Assembly: GCA_011525755.1 (NCBI GenBank)
Contig: WYBS01000022.1
Span: 1 to 40,794, forward strand
DNA from: Planctomycetaceae bacterium
Lineage (GTDB): Bacteria; Planctomycetota; PLA2
Length of the DNA stretch: 40,794 nt
Reading direction: 5' to 3'
The notes under the pieces are model-generated. The model was not told the DNA's origin. It saw nothing but the letters and a program-made list of their open reading frames with translations, and did not search any database. A program made the position numbers and the translations under genes. Positions 30,794 to 38,320 of the stretch are shown here, piece by piece; the stretch's first letter is position 1; the number at the start of each line of letters is the position of its first letter.

Positions 30794-31891
30794 TCACTCG
30801 GACGGGCAGTAGTCGATGCACGTCGCCCAGCTGTCGCCGCCGAAGTCCGCGACGCCAAGGTCGTTGACGTCCGGCCAGGCGGTCTCGCAGGCTGCCTCGC
30901 ACTCGAGGCCCACTTCGGCGAGCGTGACCTGCGCGATCGTGATCTGCGCGCTGGTGGCCCCGCCCGTGACCGGCTGGAGGATCACGGCGATCACATCCCC
31001 GCACCCGGGCACGAATCCCTCGCCCCCGCCCGGGGCCGACGCCGCGGCGAGGATCTCGTTCACGCGGTCCTGGCTCCACGAACCAAGCCCCGAGGTCGAG
31101 TTGGCGTCCTCGATGAGCGTCCAGATCGCGCGCTGGACATCACCGTACGTGTACGTCCCCAGCGACTCGCCTAGGCCGTTGTTGCCCGCGTCCGGAGCGA
31201 GGTTGTCGTAGGCGGCCGTTCCCACGAAACCCTGGTTGAGGATCCAGTTCACGACATCGAGGTTCTCCGGGTGCTCGATGAGGCCCGTGGGGAGATCCTC
31301 GTAGCTCGAGTAGACGTTCACCGTGTAGTTGGTGTTCTGGTAGATCACGTTGTCCGTGTCGACGCACCAGCCGTCGAACGTGCCGTTCAGCACCCCGGCG
31401 CTCGTGACGGTCGTCTGGAAGTAGCTCGGCGCGCCGGCGTAGGGATACGCCACTTTGACGGTCGCGGTCGGGGGCAGGGCGTCCTCGAGGGCCGTCATCG
31501 GGTCGTAGCACACGTCGGCGTGCGCCATCACGACGGCACAGCCCGCCGGAAGGGCCGTGGCCCACTCGTCGTAGGTGACCGGGGGATCGAACCGCTTGAC
31601 GTAGTCGAACTGGCCGATCTTCGGGTTTCCCTGCTTCGTCTGAGGCACGTCGGCGGCGTCCTCCTCGACATCGAAGTGGACGGCGGTGATGCGCCAGCCC
31701 GGCTCGTCCACCTCCACCGCGACGGTGATGTTCGTCCCGTCATCCCAGACATACACGGTGCCGACATCGGTGTACTGCCCGGCCATCAGGTCCACCTGGT
31801 ACGCGCCGGCCGGCGGGTCGGCGATCGCACCCGCCCCGAGAGCCATCATCGCGACGAGCACGATGGCGAACTTGGTCCACACGTTCCTCAT
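30794..31891 (-). CDS. Secreted protein with a thioester-domain-like Cys-Gln signature
   Basis: A 365-residue exported protein with a signal peptide at 1-24. Residues about 27-130 form a beta domain with VGTVYVWDDG, WRITAVHFDVEED and GNPKIGQFDY, a layout common in secreted proteins. Residues about 165-300 resemble surface thioester domains: GWCVD with Cys176, NVYSSYEDLPTGLIEHPENL, VVNWILNQGF, and GDVQRAIWTLIED with Gln253. In that family the Cys and the Gln of a Q-x-A-I-W motif form an internal thioester used for covalent attachment to host or partner amines. The C-terminus is Cys-rich. GGAGGAAG before the ATG at 31891 supports the start. Codon use looks less GC-saturated than in neighbours. 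Confidence 0.7.
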   Translation of the reverse strand: MRNVWTKFAIVLVAMMALGAGAIADPPAGAYQVDLMAGQYTDVGTVYVWDDGTNITVAVEVDEPGWRITAVHFDVEEDAADVPQTKQGNPKIGQFDYVKRFDPPVTYDEWATALPAGCAVVMAHADVCYDPMTALEDALPPTATVKVAYPYAGAPSYFQTTVTSAGVLNGTFDGWCVDTDNVIYQNTNYTVNVYSSYEDLPTGLIEHPENLDVVNWILNQGFVGTAAYDNLAPDAGNNGLGESLGTYTYGDVQRAIWTLIEDANSTSGLGSWSQDRVNEILAAASAPGGGEGFVPGCGDVIAVILQPVTGGATSAQITIAQVTLAEVGLECEAACETAWPDVNDLGVADFGGDSWATCIDYCPSE

Positions 31892-32192
31892 GTTCTTCCT
31901 CCGCAGGTCGTTGCCGTTGGTCCGCAGGTCCTGCTGGCGCAGGGTGCGCGTCGGACCATCAACTCCCGTGCCGCGGGTCCCGGACCGCCACACCCTGCCT
32001 CCCTTGGCCGGTCCCGGAGGTGTGGCGAACCCTCACGGCAAGAGCCCGCGGAGCGACTCGCAATGCCGTGCAGGCCTCCGCATGCTCCACGCGGATGCTG
32101 TTGCGAGCGCAACTACGGCAGCGGGATCGATGCGACGTCCCCGGCCCCCTCACGCATCCCCGCGCGACGACGCGCGCCCGGCTCCGACCGGG
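31892..32192. other. Structured gap upstream of the thioester-like gene
   Basis: A 301-base gap with no convincing gene. It holds a perfect 9-bp stem, CGCCACACC (31986-31994) with GGTGTGGCG (32019-32027), and a CTCGCAA/TTGCGAG pair around a smaller TCCGC/GCGGA hairpin further right. The region follows the RND stop on the same strand and precedes the thioester-like gene, so it may hold both a terminator and a leader. No known riboswitch was recognised. Confidence 0.5.
31986..32027. terminator. Perfect 9-bp stem with a 24-base loop
   Basis: CGCCACACC and GGTGTGGCG arms. It lies about 165 bases past the RND stop codon and 95 bases before the thioester-like start on the minus strand. Terminator or leader structure. 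Confidence 0.4.
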
Positions 32193-35100
32193 CTAAGCCG
32201 GGCCGCGGCGCAGGAGCGCCACGACCCACCCCTTCACCTCGAGCGCGAGGCGGAAGAACGTCGGGATCAGGAAGAGCGTGAACACCGTCGAGACGAGCAG
32301 GCCGCCGAGGAGCACCGCGCCGAGGCCCCGGTAGAGCTCGCTGCCCGCGCCCGGGAAGAGCACGAGCGGCAGGAGGCCGAAGAGCGTCGTCATCGTGGTC
32401 ATGAAGATCGGGCGCACGCGCATGCGCACGGCCTCGGGGATCGCCTGCTCGGGCGGCTGGCCCTCGCGCAGGTGGAGGATCGACTGGTGCACGATGAGGA
32501 TCGGGTTGTTGACGACCGTGCCGATGAGGATCACGAAGCCGAGCATCGTGAGCACGTCGAGCGCCTGCGGCACGAAGAGGTTCAGCACGAAGAGGCCGAG
32601 GAAGCCGCCGACCGCCCCGAGCGGCACCGAGAGGATCACGACGAACGGGTAGAGCCACGACTCGAAGAGCGCGGCCATGAGCAGGTAGGTGATGAGGAGC
32701 GCGAGGAGGAGGTTCTCGCGCAGCGCGAGCCACGTCGCGCGCAGCTTGTCCGCCGTGCCCGCGAGCGCGATCTGGTAGCCGCCCTCGAGCGCCCCCTCCG
32801 CGACCATCGGGCCGACGATCGTCTGCTGGATCCGGCCGATCGCCTGCTCGAGCGAGAGCTCCGGCGGCGGCGTGACCTGGATCGTGATCGCGCGCTGGCG
32901 CTCGCGGTGGTTGATCTGCTCGGGGCCGCTGGACAGCTCGACGGTCGCGAGCGCGCGCAGGGGCACGAGCTTCCCCGCGGGCGTCGCGATCGGGAGGTCG
33001 TCGAGATCCTGCATGCGCGCCGCCCGGCTCTCGTCGCCGACGATCGTCAGGTCGATCTTGTCGCCACCCACGAAGTAGTCGCCGGCGTAGGCGCCGTCCA
33101 CGAGGCTGTCCACCGCGTAGCCGAGCTCCGCCGCGGTCATCCCGAGGTCGGCCGCCTTGTCCCAGAGGGGCAGGACGTGCACTTCGGGGTTCGAGAGGTC
33201 GAGGCTCGGCTGCGGGATCACGACGACCTTCGGGATCGTGCCCATGACGGTGCCGAACGCGCGGCCGCCGAACTGCACGAGCCGCTCGAGCTCAGGCCCG
33301 GTGAACTCCACGTCCACCGTGCGCCCCGCCGTGATCCCGCGCTCGAAGAGCGACGTCTGGAACGCCCGGCCGTACGTGCCCGGCACCTTCGAGATGATCC
33401 CCTGGAGCAGCGGGACGAGCTCGGCCGCGCGGAGGTCGTCGTAGGCGCGCAGGCCGACGAAGACCTGGCGGCTCCTCGCGACGAAGAAGAAGTCGCGGAT
33501 CGCGGGGAAGGGCAGGTTCCGCGCCTCGGGCGAGTCGGGGTCGACGTCCCACTGCGACCGCAGACCCTCCGCCACCGTCGTGCCGAGCCGCACGAGCTCG
33601 TCGTTGTTGTAGCCGGGCGGCGGCAGGAGGATGCCGATGATCAGGTTCCGGTTGCCGTTCGGCAGGTACTCGACGTCCGGGAACAGCCCCCACGTGCCGA
33701 GGATCGAGGCGGCAACGAGGAGCACGACCGTCAGCGCGCCGCGGACGACGCCACGCTGGAGCCACGCGTTGATCGCGCCGATGAGCCGGGCCTGCGACGC
33801 GCCGATCGCCGTCGCCGGGGCGAGCAGGCGCTCGAACCAGGGGCGCTTCGCACCCTCCTTCTGGTGCGCGAGGATCCGGGCCGTCGCCGGCGGGATCACG
33901 GTGATCGAGACGACGAGCGACAGCCCGACCGAGCAGCTGATCGCGAGCGCGATGTCGCGGAAGAGCTGGCCCGCCTGCTCCTCGACGAAGACGATCGGCA
34001 CGAAGACTGCGAGCGTCGTGAGCGTCGAGGCGACGACAGCGCCCCACACCTCCTGCGTGCCCTTCACCGCGGCCTCGAACGGGGGCTCCCCCTCCTGCGT
34101 CCTGCGGAAGATGTTCTCGAGGACGACGATCGCGTTGTCCACTAGCATGCCGACCGCGAACGCGAGGCCGGCGAGACTCACCACGTTGAGCGACCGCCCC
34201 ATCGCGTGGAGCAGGAGGAACGTGCCGATGATGCTCGTCGGGATCGCGAGCGCGATCACGAGCGTCGAGCGCGCGCTCCGGAGGAAGAGGAGGAGCACGA
34301 CGATGGTCAGGATGCCGCCGAGGACGATGTTGTCCTTCACGAGGCCGACCGCGGAGTAGATGTACTCCGTCTCGTCGTAGACCTGCTCGAGCGTGAGGCC
34401 GCGCGGGGCGAGGACCGACCGGTCGAGCTCGTCGCGCGCCTTCTTGAGCCCCTCCATCGCGTCGAGCACGTTCGCGCCCGTGTCGCGCTGCGCGTTGATC
34501 GCGAGGCAGGCGACGCCGAAGTTCTGAACCGTGCCGTCGGGCTTCTTGTAGCCGAGCCGCACCTCGGCGACGTCGCGCAGGTAGACGGGCGCGCCGTCGC
34601 GCCGCGCGACGACCAGGTCCTCGACCTCCTTCGGGTCGTTGAACTGCCCGAGGGTGCGGACGACGTAGCGCCGCTTGCCCTCCCAGAAGTCGCCGCCCGA
34701 CGTGTCCTCGTTGCGCCCGCGGAGCGCCGTGCGCAGGTCGGCGATCGTCACCCCGCGCGCGGCGAGGCGGCTCGGGTCCACGACCACCTGGAGCTCGTCC
34801 TCCCGCCCGCCGAGGACGTTCGCGTTGGCGATCCCCTCGACGCGCTCGAACCGCGCCTCGATGAAATCCTCCGCGAACCGGCGCATCTTCTCGACGTCGA
34901 CCGGCGGGGGCAGGAGCTCCTTCAACTCCGGGTGCTCCTTCGCCGCCGCCTCGAGCCGGCGCATCGCGAGCCCCGTGCTGTGCGCCGCGAGCACGGGATC
35001 GAGCGCCGCCTGGAACTCCGGGTGGGTCCTCGCGAACGCCTCCAGATCCCCGCGCGGGCGCATGCGCGGCCGCAGGATGAACCACGCGATCGGCTGGTCC

Positions 35101-35495
35101 GCCGACGAAGCGGACGCGAGCACGGGCTGGTCGGCGTCCTCCGGGTACTCGCGCACCTGCTGGAGCCGCGTGTTGACCTTCAGGAGGGCCTCGGCCATGT
35201 CGGTGCCGACCGCGAACTCGAGCGTGATCCGCCCCATCGAGTCCATGCACTCGCCGGTCATCTTGGTCACGCCCTCGACCGCCTTGAGCTGCTCCTCCTG
35301 CTCCTGGACGATCTCGCGCTCGACCTCCTGCGGGCTCGCGCCGGGCCAGCGCGTCTCGACGGTGATCTGCGGCGTCTGGACCTCGGGCGTGAGCTGCATC
35401 GGCATCGACAGGAGCCCGATCGTGCCGAAGAGCGCGACGAGCAGGACGCCGACGGCGACCTTGACCGGGTTATGGACGAAGGAGGAGACGAGCAT
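32193..35495 (-). CDS. RND efflux pump permease (HAE1-like)
   Basis: A 1100-residue inner-membrane proton antiporter of the RND superfamily, with the usual 12 TM and two large periplasmic loops. Typical stretches are PVKVAVGVLLVALFGTIGLL (TM1), TPQITVETRWPGASPQEVER, AIPTSIIGTFLLLHAMG, GMLVDNAIVVLENIF in TM4 (the first relay Asp is present, the second is Asn, as in one HAE1 branch) and VVNNPILIVHQSI near the end. A charged insertion of about 60 residues (150-215) explains the length over the usual 1030-1050. It starts directly after the stop of the fusion protein (TAGATG). Substrates cannot be predicted; no outer-membrane factor gene is nearby. Confidence 0.93.
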   Translation of the reverse strand: MLVSSFVHNPVKVAVGVLLVALFGTIGLLSMPMQLTPEVQTPQITVETRWPGASPQEVEREIVQEQEEQLKAVEGVTKMTGECMDSMGRITLEFAVGTDMAEALLKVNTRLQQVREYPEDADQPVLASASSADQPIAWFILRPRMRPRGDLEAFARTHPEFQAALDPVLAAHSTGLAMRRLEAAAKEHPELKELLPPPVDVEKMRRFAEDFIEARFERVEGIANANVLGGREDELQVVVDPSRLAARGVTIADLRTALRGRNEDTSGGDFWEGKRRYVVRTLGQFNDPKEVEDLVVARRDGAPVYLRDVAEVRLGYKKPDGTVQNFGVACLAINAQRDTGANVLDAMEGLKKARDELDRSVLAPRGLTLEQVYDETEYIYSAVGLVKDNIVLGGILTIVVLLLFLRSARSTLVIALAIPTSIIGTFLLLHAMGRSLNVVSLAGLAFAVGMLVDNAIVVLENIFRRTQEGEPPFEAAVKGTQEVWGAVVASTLTTLAVFVPIVFVEEQAGQLFRDIALAISCSVGLSLVVSITVIPPATARILAHQKEGAKRPWFERLLAPATAIGASQARLIGAINAWLQRGVVRGALTVVLLVAASILGTWGLFPDVEYLPNGNRNLIIGILLPPPGYNNDELVRLGTTVAEGLRSQWDVDPDSPEARNLPFPAIRDFFFVARSRQVFVGLRAYDDLRAAELVPLLQGIISKVPGTYGRAFQTSLFERGITAGRTVDVEFTGPELERLVQFGGRAFGTVMGTIPKVVVIPQPSLDLSNPEVHVLPLWDKAADLGMTAAELGYAVDSLVDGAYAGDYFVGGDKIDLTIVGDESRAARMQDLDDLPIATPAGKLVPLRALATVELSSGPEQINHRERQRAITIQVTPPPELSLEQAIGRIQQTIVGPMVAEGALEGGYQIALAGTADKLRATWLALRENLLLALLITYLLMAALFESWLYPFVVILSVPLGAVGGFLGLFVLNLFVPQALDVLTMLGFVILIGTVVNNPILIVHQSILHLREGQPPEQAIPEAVRMRVRPIFMTTMTTLFGLLPLVLFPGAGSELYRGLGAVLLGGLLVSTVFTLFLIPTFFRLALEVKGWVVALLRRGPA

Positions 35496-36695
35496 CTACT
35501 GCGCCTCGATCTTCACCGGCTGGCCGGGCATGAGCCTCTCGTTCCCGCGGATGACGACCTTCTGGCCCCCTACGACCCCCCCCTTCACCTGCACGAGATC
35601 GTCGACCGCGACGCCGATCTCGACCGGCACGGGCGCCGCCTTGCCGTCCGCGACGACGTACACGATCGGGCTCTTCCCGCCGAGGACCAGCGCGTCCTTC
35701 GGCACGAGCACGGCCTTCTCGGTGCCCCCGACCGGCAGGTGGACCGTCGCGAACATCCCGGCCTTGAGGAGCGGCCCCCCCTCCGGGTTGCTGACGCGTA
35801 CCTTCACGGGGAACGTGCGCGCGCGCTCGTCCGCGAGGGGCACGATGGCCGAGACCTTGCCCTCGAACTCGCGACCGGGCACCGCGCCCACCGAGACCGA
35901 GGCGGGAAGCCCGATCCCGATGCCGAGGATGTAGTCCTCGACGACCGGCGCGACCACGTCCACCTCGTCGAGCGCGACGATCTCCGCGACGGCCGCGCCC
36001 TCGGCAAGCCACTCGCCGACCTCCGTGTGCTCCGTGACGACGTAGCCCGAGAACGGCGCGCGGATCGCGTGGCGCTCGAGGTCGTCCTCGAGGCGCGAGA
36101 CCTCCGCCTGCTGCGCCTCGAGCCGGGCCTCCGCCTGCGCGATCCGCTCCTCGCGCGGCCCGACCTCGGCGAGCCGGAGCCCCTCCTTCACCTCCGCGAG
36201 CAGCTCCTCCGCGAGGCGGGCCGTCATCTCCGCCTCCTTGAGCTCGTCCTCGCTGATGACGCTCGTGTCGAAGAGCTGCTTCGCGCGGCCGAGACGCCAC
36301 TGGCGCAGCTCGTTCGCCGCCGCCGCCGCCGCGAGGCGCGCGCGCGCCTGCGCGAGCTCCTCCGGCCGCGAGCCGTTCCTGAGCTCGCGCAGCTCCTCCT
36401 GCCGGAGCTTCAGCTCGGCCTTCGCCGCGGCGAGCGCGATCTCGGCGAGCCTCGTCCGGAGCTTCGCGAGCGGGGCGCCTGCCTCGACGCGCTGCCCCTC
36501 CTCGGCCAGGTACTCCTCGACGAGCCCGTCGACCTCGCTCTCGACGACGCTCCGCCGCGCGGCCTCGACGCTGCCGACGAACGAGCGGCGCGACGTGACC
36601 TCGCGCTCGACGGCCTCCGCGACGACGACGAGCGCCGGGGGCCGCTCCTGCGCCGCGGCGGCGCCGAGCAGGAGCAGGAAAACGAACCGCCTCAT
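35496..36695 (-). CDS. RND periplasmic adaptor (membrane fusion protein)
   Basis: A 399-residue HlyD/AcrA-type adaptor. The signal peptide is about 1-16. The lipoyl-like half motif VEAARRSVVESEVDGLVEEY precedes a long coiled coil of charged Ala-rich heptads (about 75-205). The second lipoyl half IRAPFSGYVVTEHTEVGEWL then follows, with beta-barrel and membrane-proximal domains to the end (KAGMFATVHLPVGG, VLVPKDALVLGG). It bridges the RND pump and an outer-membrane channel. GGAGG before the ATG at 36695 supports the start. The ATG overlaps the marR stop by four bases, and the RND ATG directly follows its stop. A loose C-run lies at 35566-35583. Confidence 0.9.
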   Translation of the reverse strand: MRRFVFLLLLGAAAAQERPPALVVVAEAVEREVTSRRSFVGSVEAARRSVVESEVDGLVEEYLAEEGQRVEAGAPLAKLRTRLAEIALAAAKAELKLRQEELRELRNGSRPEELAQARARLAAAAAANELRQWRLGRAKQLFDTSVISEDELKEAEMTARLAEELLAEVKEGLRLAEVGPREERIAQAEARLEAQQAEVSRLEDDLERHAIRAPFSGYVVTEHTEVGEWLAEGAAVAEIVALDEVDVVAPVVEDYILGIGIGLPASVSVGAVPGREFEGKVSAIVPLADERARTFPVKVRVSNPEGGPLLKAGMFATVHLPVGGTEKAVLVPKDALVLGGKSPIVYVVADGKAAPVPVEIGVAVDDLVQVKGGVVGGQKVVIRGNERLMPGQPVKIEAQ

Positions 36696-37135
36696 CGGGG
36701 CGCCTCCTCGAGGTTGCGCCGCACGGTGGCGAGCGCCGCCTTCATGGTCTCGAACTGCCTCGGGCTGATCCCGCGCAACGCGCGCCGGCGCACGCGCCGG
36801 GCGCACGCGGCCATCGGCTTCCACGCGGGCACGACCGCCGGCCTCAGCCGCACGAGCTTGCGCCGCCGGTCGGCTGCGCACGCGCGCCGCTCGACCCAGC
36901 CGCGGCGCTCCATCCGGTCGAGGATCCCCTTGAGCGTCGGGGTCTCGACCTTGAGCAACCGCGCGAGCTCGGCCTGGCAGGTCTCCTTCTTCAGGATGAG
37001 GCAGGCGATGACCTGCCACTGGCGCAGCGTGACGCCGAGCGGCTCGAGCTCCTCGTTGAGCGCGCGCTCGAGCGCTTGCGCGACGGGGATCACGAAGTAG
37101 CCGAGGCTCTTCTCGAAGTCGTAGCGGGGCAGCAC
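36692..37135 (-). CDS. MarR/SlyA family transcriptional regulator
   Basis: A 147-residue winged-helix regulator. An N-terminal dimer helix with IPVAQALERALNEELEPLG is followed by the DNA-binding helices LRQWQVIACLILKKETCQAELA and VETPTLKGILDRMERRGWVE, the wing with the D-R-R-R-K form of the conserved D-x-R family motif, then C-terminal dimer helices. MarR proteins repress efflux operons and release DNA on binding small phenolics or oxidants. Here it is the first gene of a marR-adaptor-pump operon with ATGA coupling to the adaptor. The GTG at 37135 has no Shine-Dalgarno, and a perfect palindromic operator ends only two bases upstream, so the transcript may be leaderless. Confidence 0.88.
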   Translation of the reverse strand: MLPRYDFEKSLGYFVIPVAQALERALNEELEPLGVTLRQWQVIACLILKKETCQAELARLLKVETPTLKGILDRMERRGWVERRACAADRRRKLVRLRPAVVPAWKPMAACARRVRRRALRGISPRQFETMKAALATVRRNLEEAPR

Positions 37136-37137
37136 TT

Positions 37138-37153
37138 CGTTAGCATGCTAACG
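37138..37153. promoter_or_regulatory. SlyA/MarR-type operator palindrome
   Basis: CGTTAGCATGCTAACG, a perfect 16-bp palindrome. Its core TTAGCATGCTAA is close to the TTAGCAAGCTAA consensus of SlyA-type MarR regulators. It lies two bases before the marR start and 41 before the divergent DUF192 gene. It is probably the autoregulatory operator. Confidence 0.8.
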
Positions 37154-37194
37154 ATCAAGTGCAGGCCGTCTAGGATCGGATAGTCTCTTCACGG

Positions 37195-37647
37195 ATGCGG
37201 CGCCTGCTGCTCGTGGTCATCCTCTCCGCCTGCGGCGGAGGCGGGGGGGCTCCGGGGGCCGACCTGTCGGGGTTTTCGACGGCGAGGATCCTCGTGGGCG
37301 GGGTGGAGTTCGAGGTCTACCTGGCGACGACGCTCGCGCAGCGGGCGCAGGGGCTCATGAACGCCACGGAGGAGCAGATCGCGCCGCTCCCGGACGGGAC
37401 GCCGCGGGGGATGCTCTTCGTGTTCGCGGGCGAGGCCGTCCGCAGCTTCTGGATGCGGGACACGTACGTGGCGCTCGACCTCGCCTACGCGACGGCGGAC
37501 GGCACGATCGTCGAGGTGCACGATCTCGTGCCGCTGGACGAGACCCCCGTGACCTCGAGCGAGCCCGTGCAGTACGCGCTCGAGGCCCCCGCCGGGACAT
37601 TCGCGGCGGAGGGGATTGCCGTCGGCTCCGTGATCGTCGTGCCCTAG
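37195..37647 (+). CDS. DUF192 lipoprotein
   Basis: A 150-residue predicted lipoprotein with a signal ending VVILSAC (Cys13), then a Gly-rich linker encoded by a G-run motif and a DUF192 domain (about 28-150). Family features: LATTLAQRAQGLMNA, RGMLFVFAGEAVRSFWMRDT and VALDLAYATADGTIVEVHDL. DUF192 proteins are small beta-barrel-like envelope proteins of unknown function in many bacteria and archaea. It is divergent from marR and could be under the same operator. Its end overlaps the vapC end by four bases in convergent orientation. Confidence 0.85.
   Translation: MRRLLLVVILSACGGGGGAPGADLSGFSTARILVGGVEFEVYLATTLAQRAQGLMNATEEQIAPLPDGTPRGMLFVFAGEAVRSFWMRDTYVALDLAYATADGTIVEVHDLVPLDETPVTSSEPVQYALEAPAGTFAAEGIAVGSVIVVP
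37243..37258 (+). repeat. Dispersed G-run motif inside the DUF192 CDS
   Basis: G7-CTCC-G5, identical to 11707-11722. It encodes part of the Gly/Ala/Pro linker after the lipid-anchoring Cys. Confidence 0.75.
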
Positions 37648-38024
37648 AGCGGCTCGATCGCGAGCCCCCGTACACGCCCGAAGTGCGCGCGGTTCCGGGT
37701 CACGAGCGGTAGCGACGCCGAGAGGCAGATGCCAGCGATGAGGCAGTCCCCCATGCCGATCGGAGTGCCGTCGCCCTCCAGCTGCCTCCGCACCGTCGCG
37801 GCACGGCGGGCGGCAACCTCTTCCAGCGGCAGGATCGCAAGAGCCGCCAGGAGCCTCTCGACGCGGTCCCGATGGGCGCGGGACTTTGCACCGGCGAGCA
37901 GCTCGAACGCGGACAGGACGGTGGTTGCCGCCCTACCCCCCTCGATTGCCGCCGCAAGGGGTGCGCCGGCGCTCTCCTTGGAGTGAAGGGCATCGATGAG
38001 TACGTCGGTATCGAAGACCTTCAT
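37644..38024 (-). CDS. vapC: VapC-type PIN domain toxin
   Basis: A 126-residue PIN-domain ribonuclease, toxin of a VapBC pair. Conserved acidic residues are visible: Asp5 in KVFDTDVLID, Glu41 in AFELLAG and Asp93 in GDCLIAG; TRNRAHF holds Asn111. VapC toxins cut tRNA or rRNA at specific sites, with Mg. The ATG at 38024 overlaps the antitoxin stop (ATGA) and has GGAAG eight bases upstream; an ATG two codons earlier (38030) is possible. Its 3' end overlaps the DUF192 gene by four bases. Confidence 0.87.
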   Translation of the reverse strand: MKVFDTDVLIDALHSKESAGAPLAAAIEGGRAATTVLSAFELLAGAKSRAHRDRVERLLAALAILPLEEVAARRAATVRRQLEGDGTPIGMGDCLIAGICLSASLPLVTRNRAHFGRVRGLAIEPL

Positions 38025-38266
38025 CTCCATGACTTCCGCAGGGCTCGGGTCGCCTCCCGCAATGCCTCCGCGTCCTTGTCGCTGAAGCTCCCGAGGACCG
38101 AGAGAGCCGCCTTCACGCGGGCCTTGCGCGCGCCGTCCGACTGCATCCGGAGGTAGAGGTCGATCGCCTCCTGGACGAGCACCGAGAAGCCCTTCTCCCC
38201 GCGCGAGGCCGCGAGCTCCAGGAGCTTGGCCCGCTGCGCGTCCGTGATCTCGACCGTCGTGCGCAT
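38021..38266 (-). CDS. vapB: VapB-type ribbon-helix-helix antitoxin
   Basis: An 81-residue antitoxin. Residues 1-41 look like a ribbon-helix-helix DNA-binding domain (MRTTVEITDAQRAKLLELA, then FSVLVQEAIDLYLR), and the charged C-terminus (SFSDKDAEALREATRALRK) should bind and neutralise VapC. The ATG at 38266 is chosen because the RHH strand begins there; upstream in frame is only the operator region. It overlaps vapC by four bases. A palindrome 20 bases upstream is a good operator candidate for autorepression. Confidence 0.82.
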   Translation of the reverse strand: MRTTVEITDAQRAKLLELAASRGEKGFSVLVQEAIDLYLRMQSDGARKARVKAALSVLGSFSDKDAEALREATRALRKSWR

Positions 38267-38286
38267 GTCCAAGAGTCTACCATATG

Positions 38287-38300
38287 CATGCACGTGCATG
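38287..38300. promoter_or_regulatory. Candidate vapB operator palindrome
   Basis: CATGCACGTGCATG, a perfect 14-bp palindrome with an extra ATGCATG overlap to its left. It lies in the 54-base gap upstream of vapB on the minus strand, where the VapBC complex would be expected to bind. Confidence 0.55.
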
Positions 38301-38320
38301 TGGGGACTTGTCCACGAGCT

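Noticed and set aside
30794-31891. Sortase-anchored Gram-positive adhesin
   Set aside because: No LPxTG motif or C-terminal membrane segment; the neighbourhood encodes diderm systems.
34206-37100. Long open plus-strand frame across the RND operon
   Set aside because: Pure complement of the RND and adaptor genes; composition is charged and repetitive.
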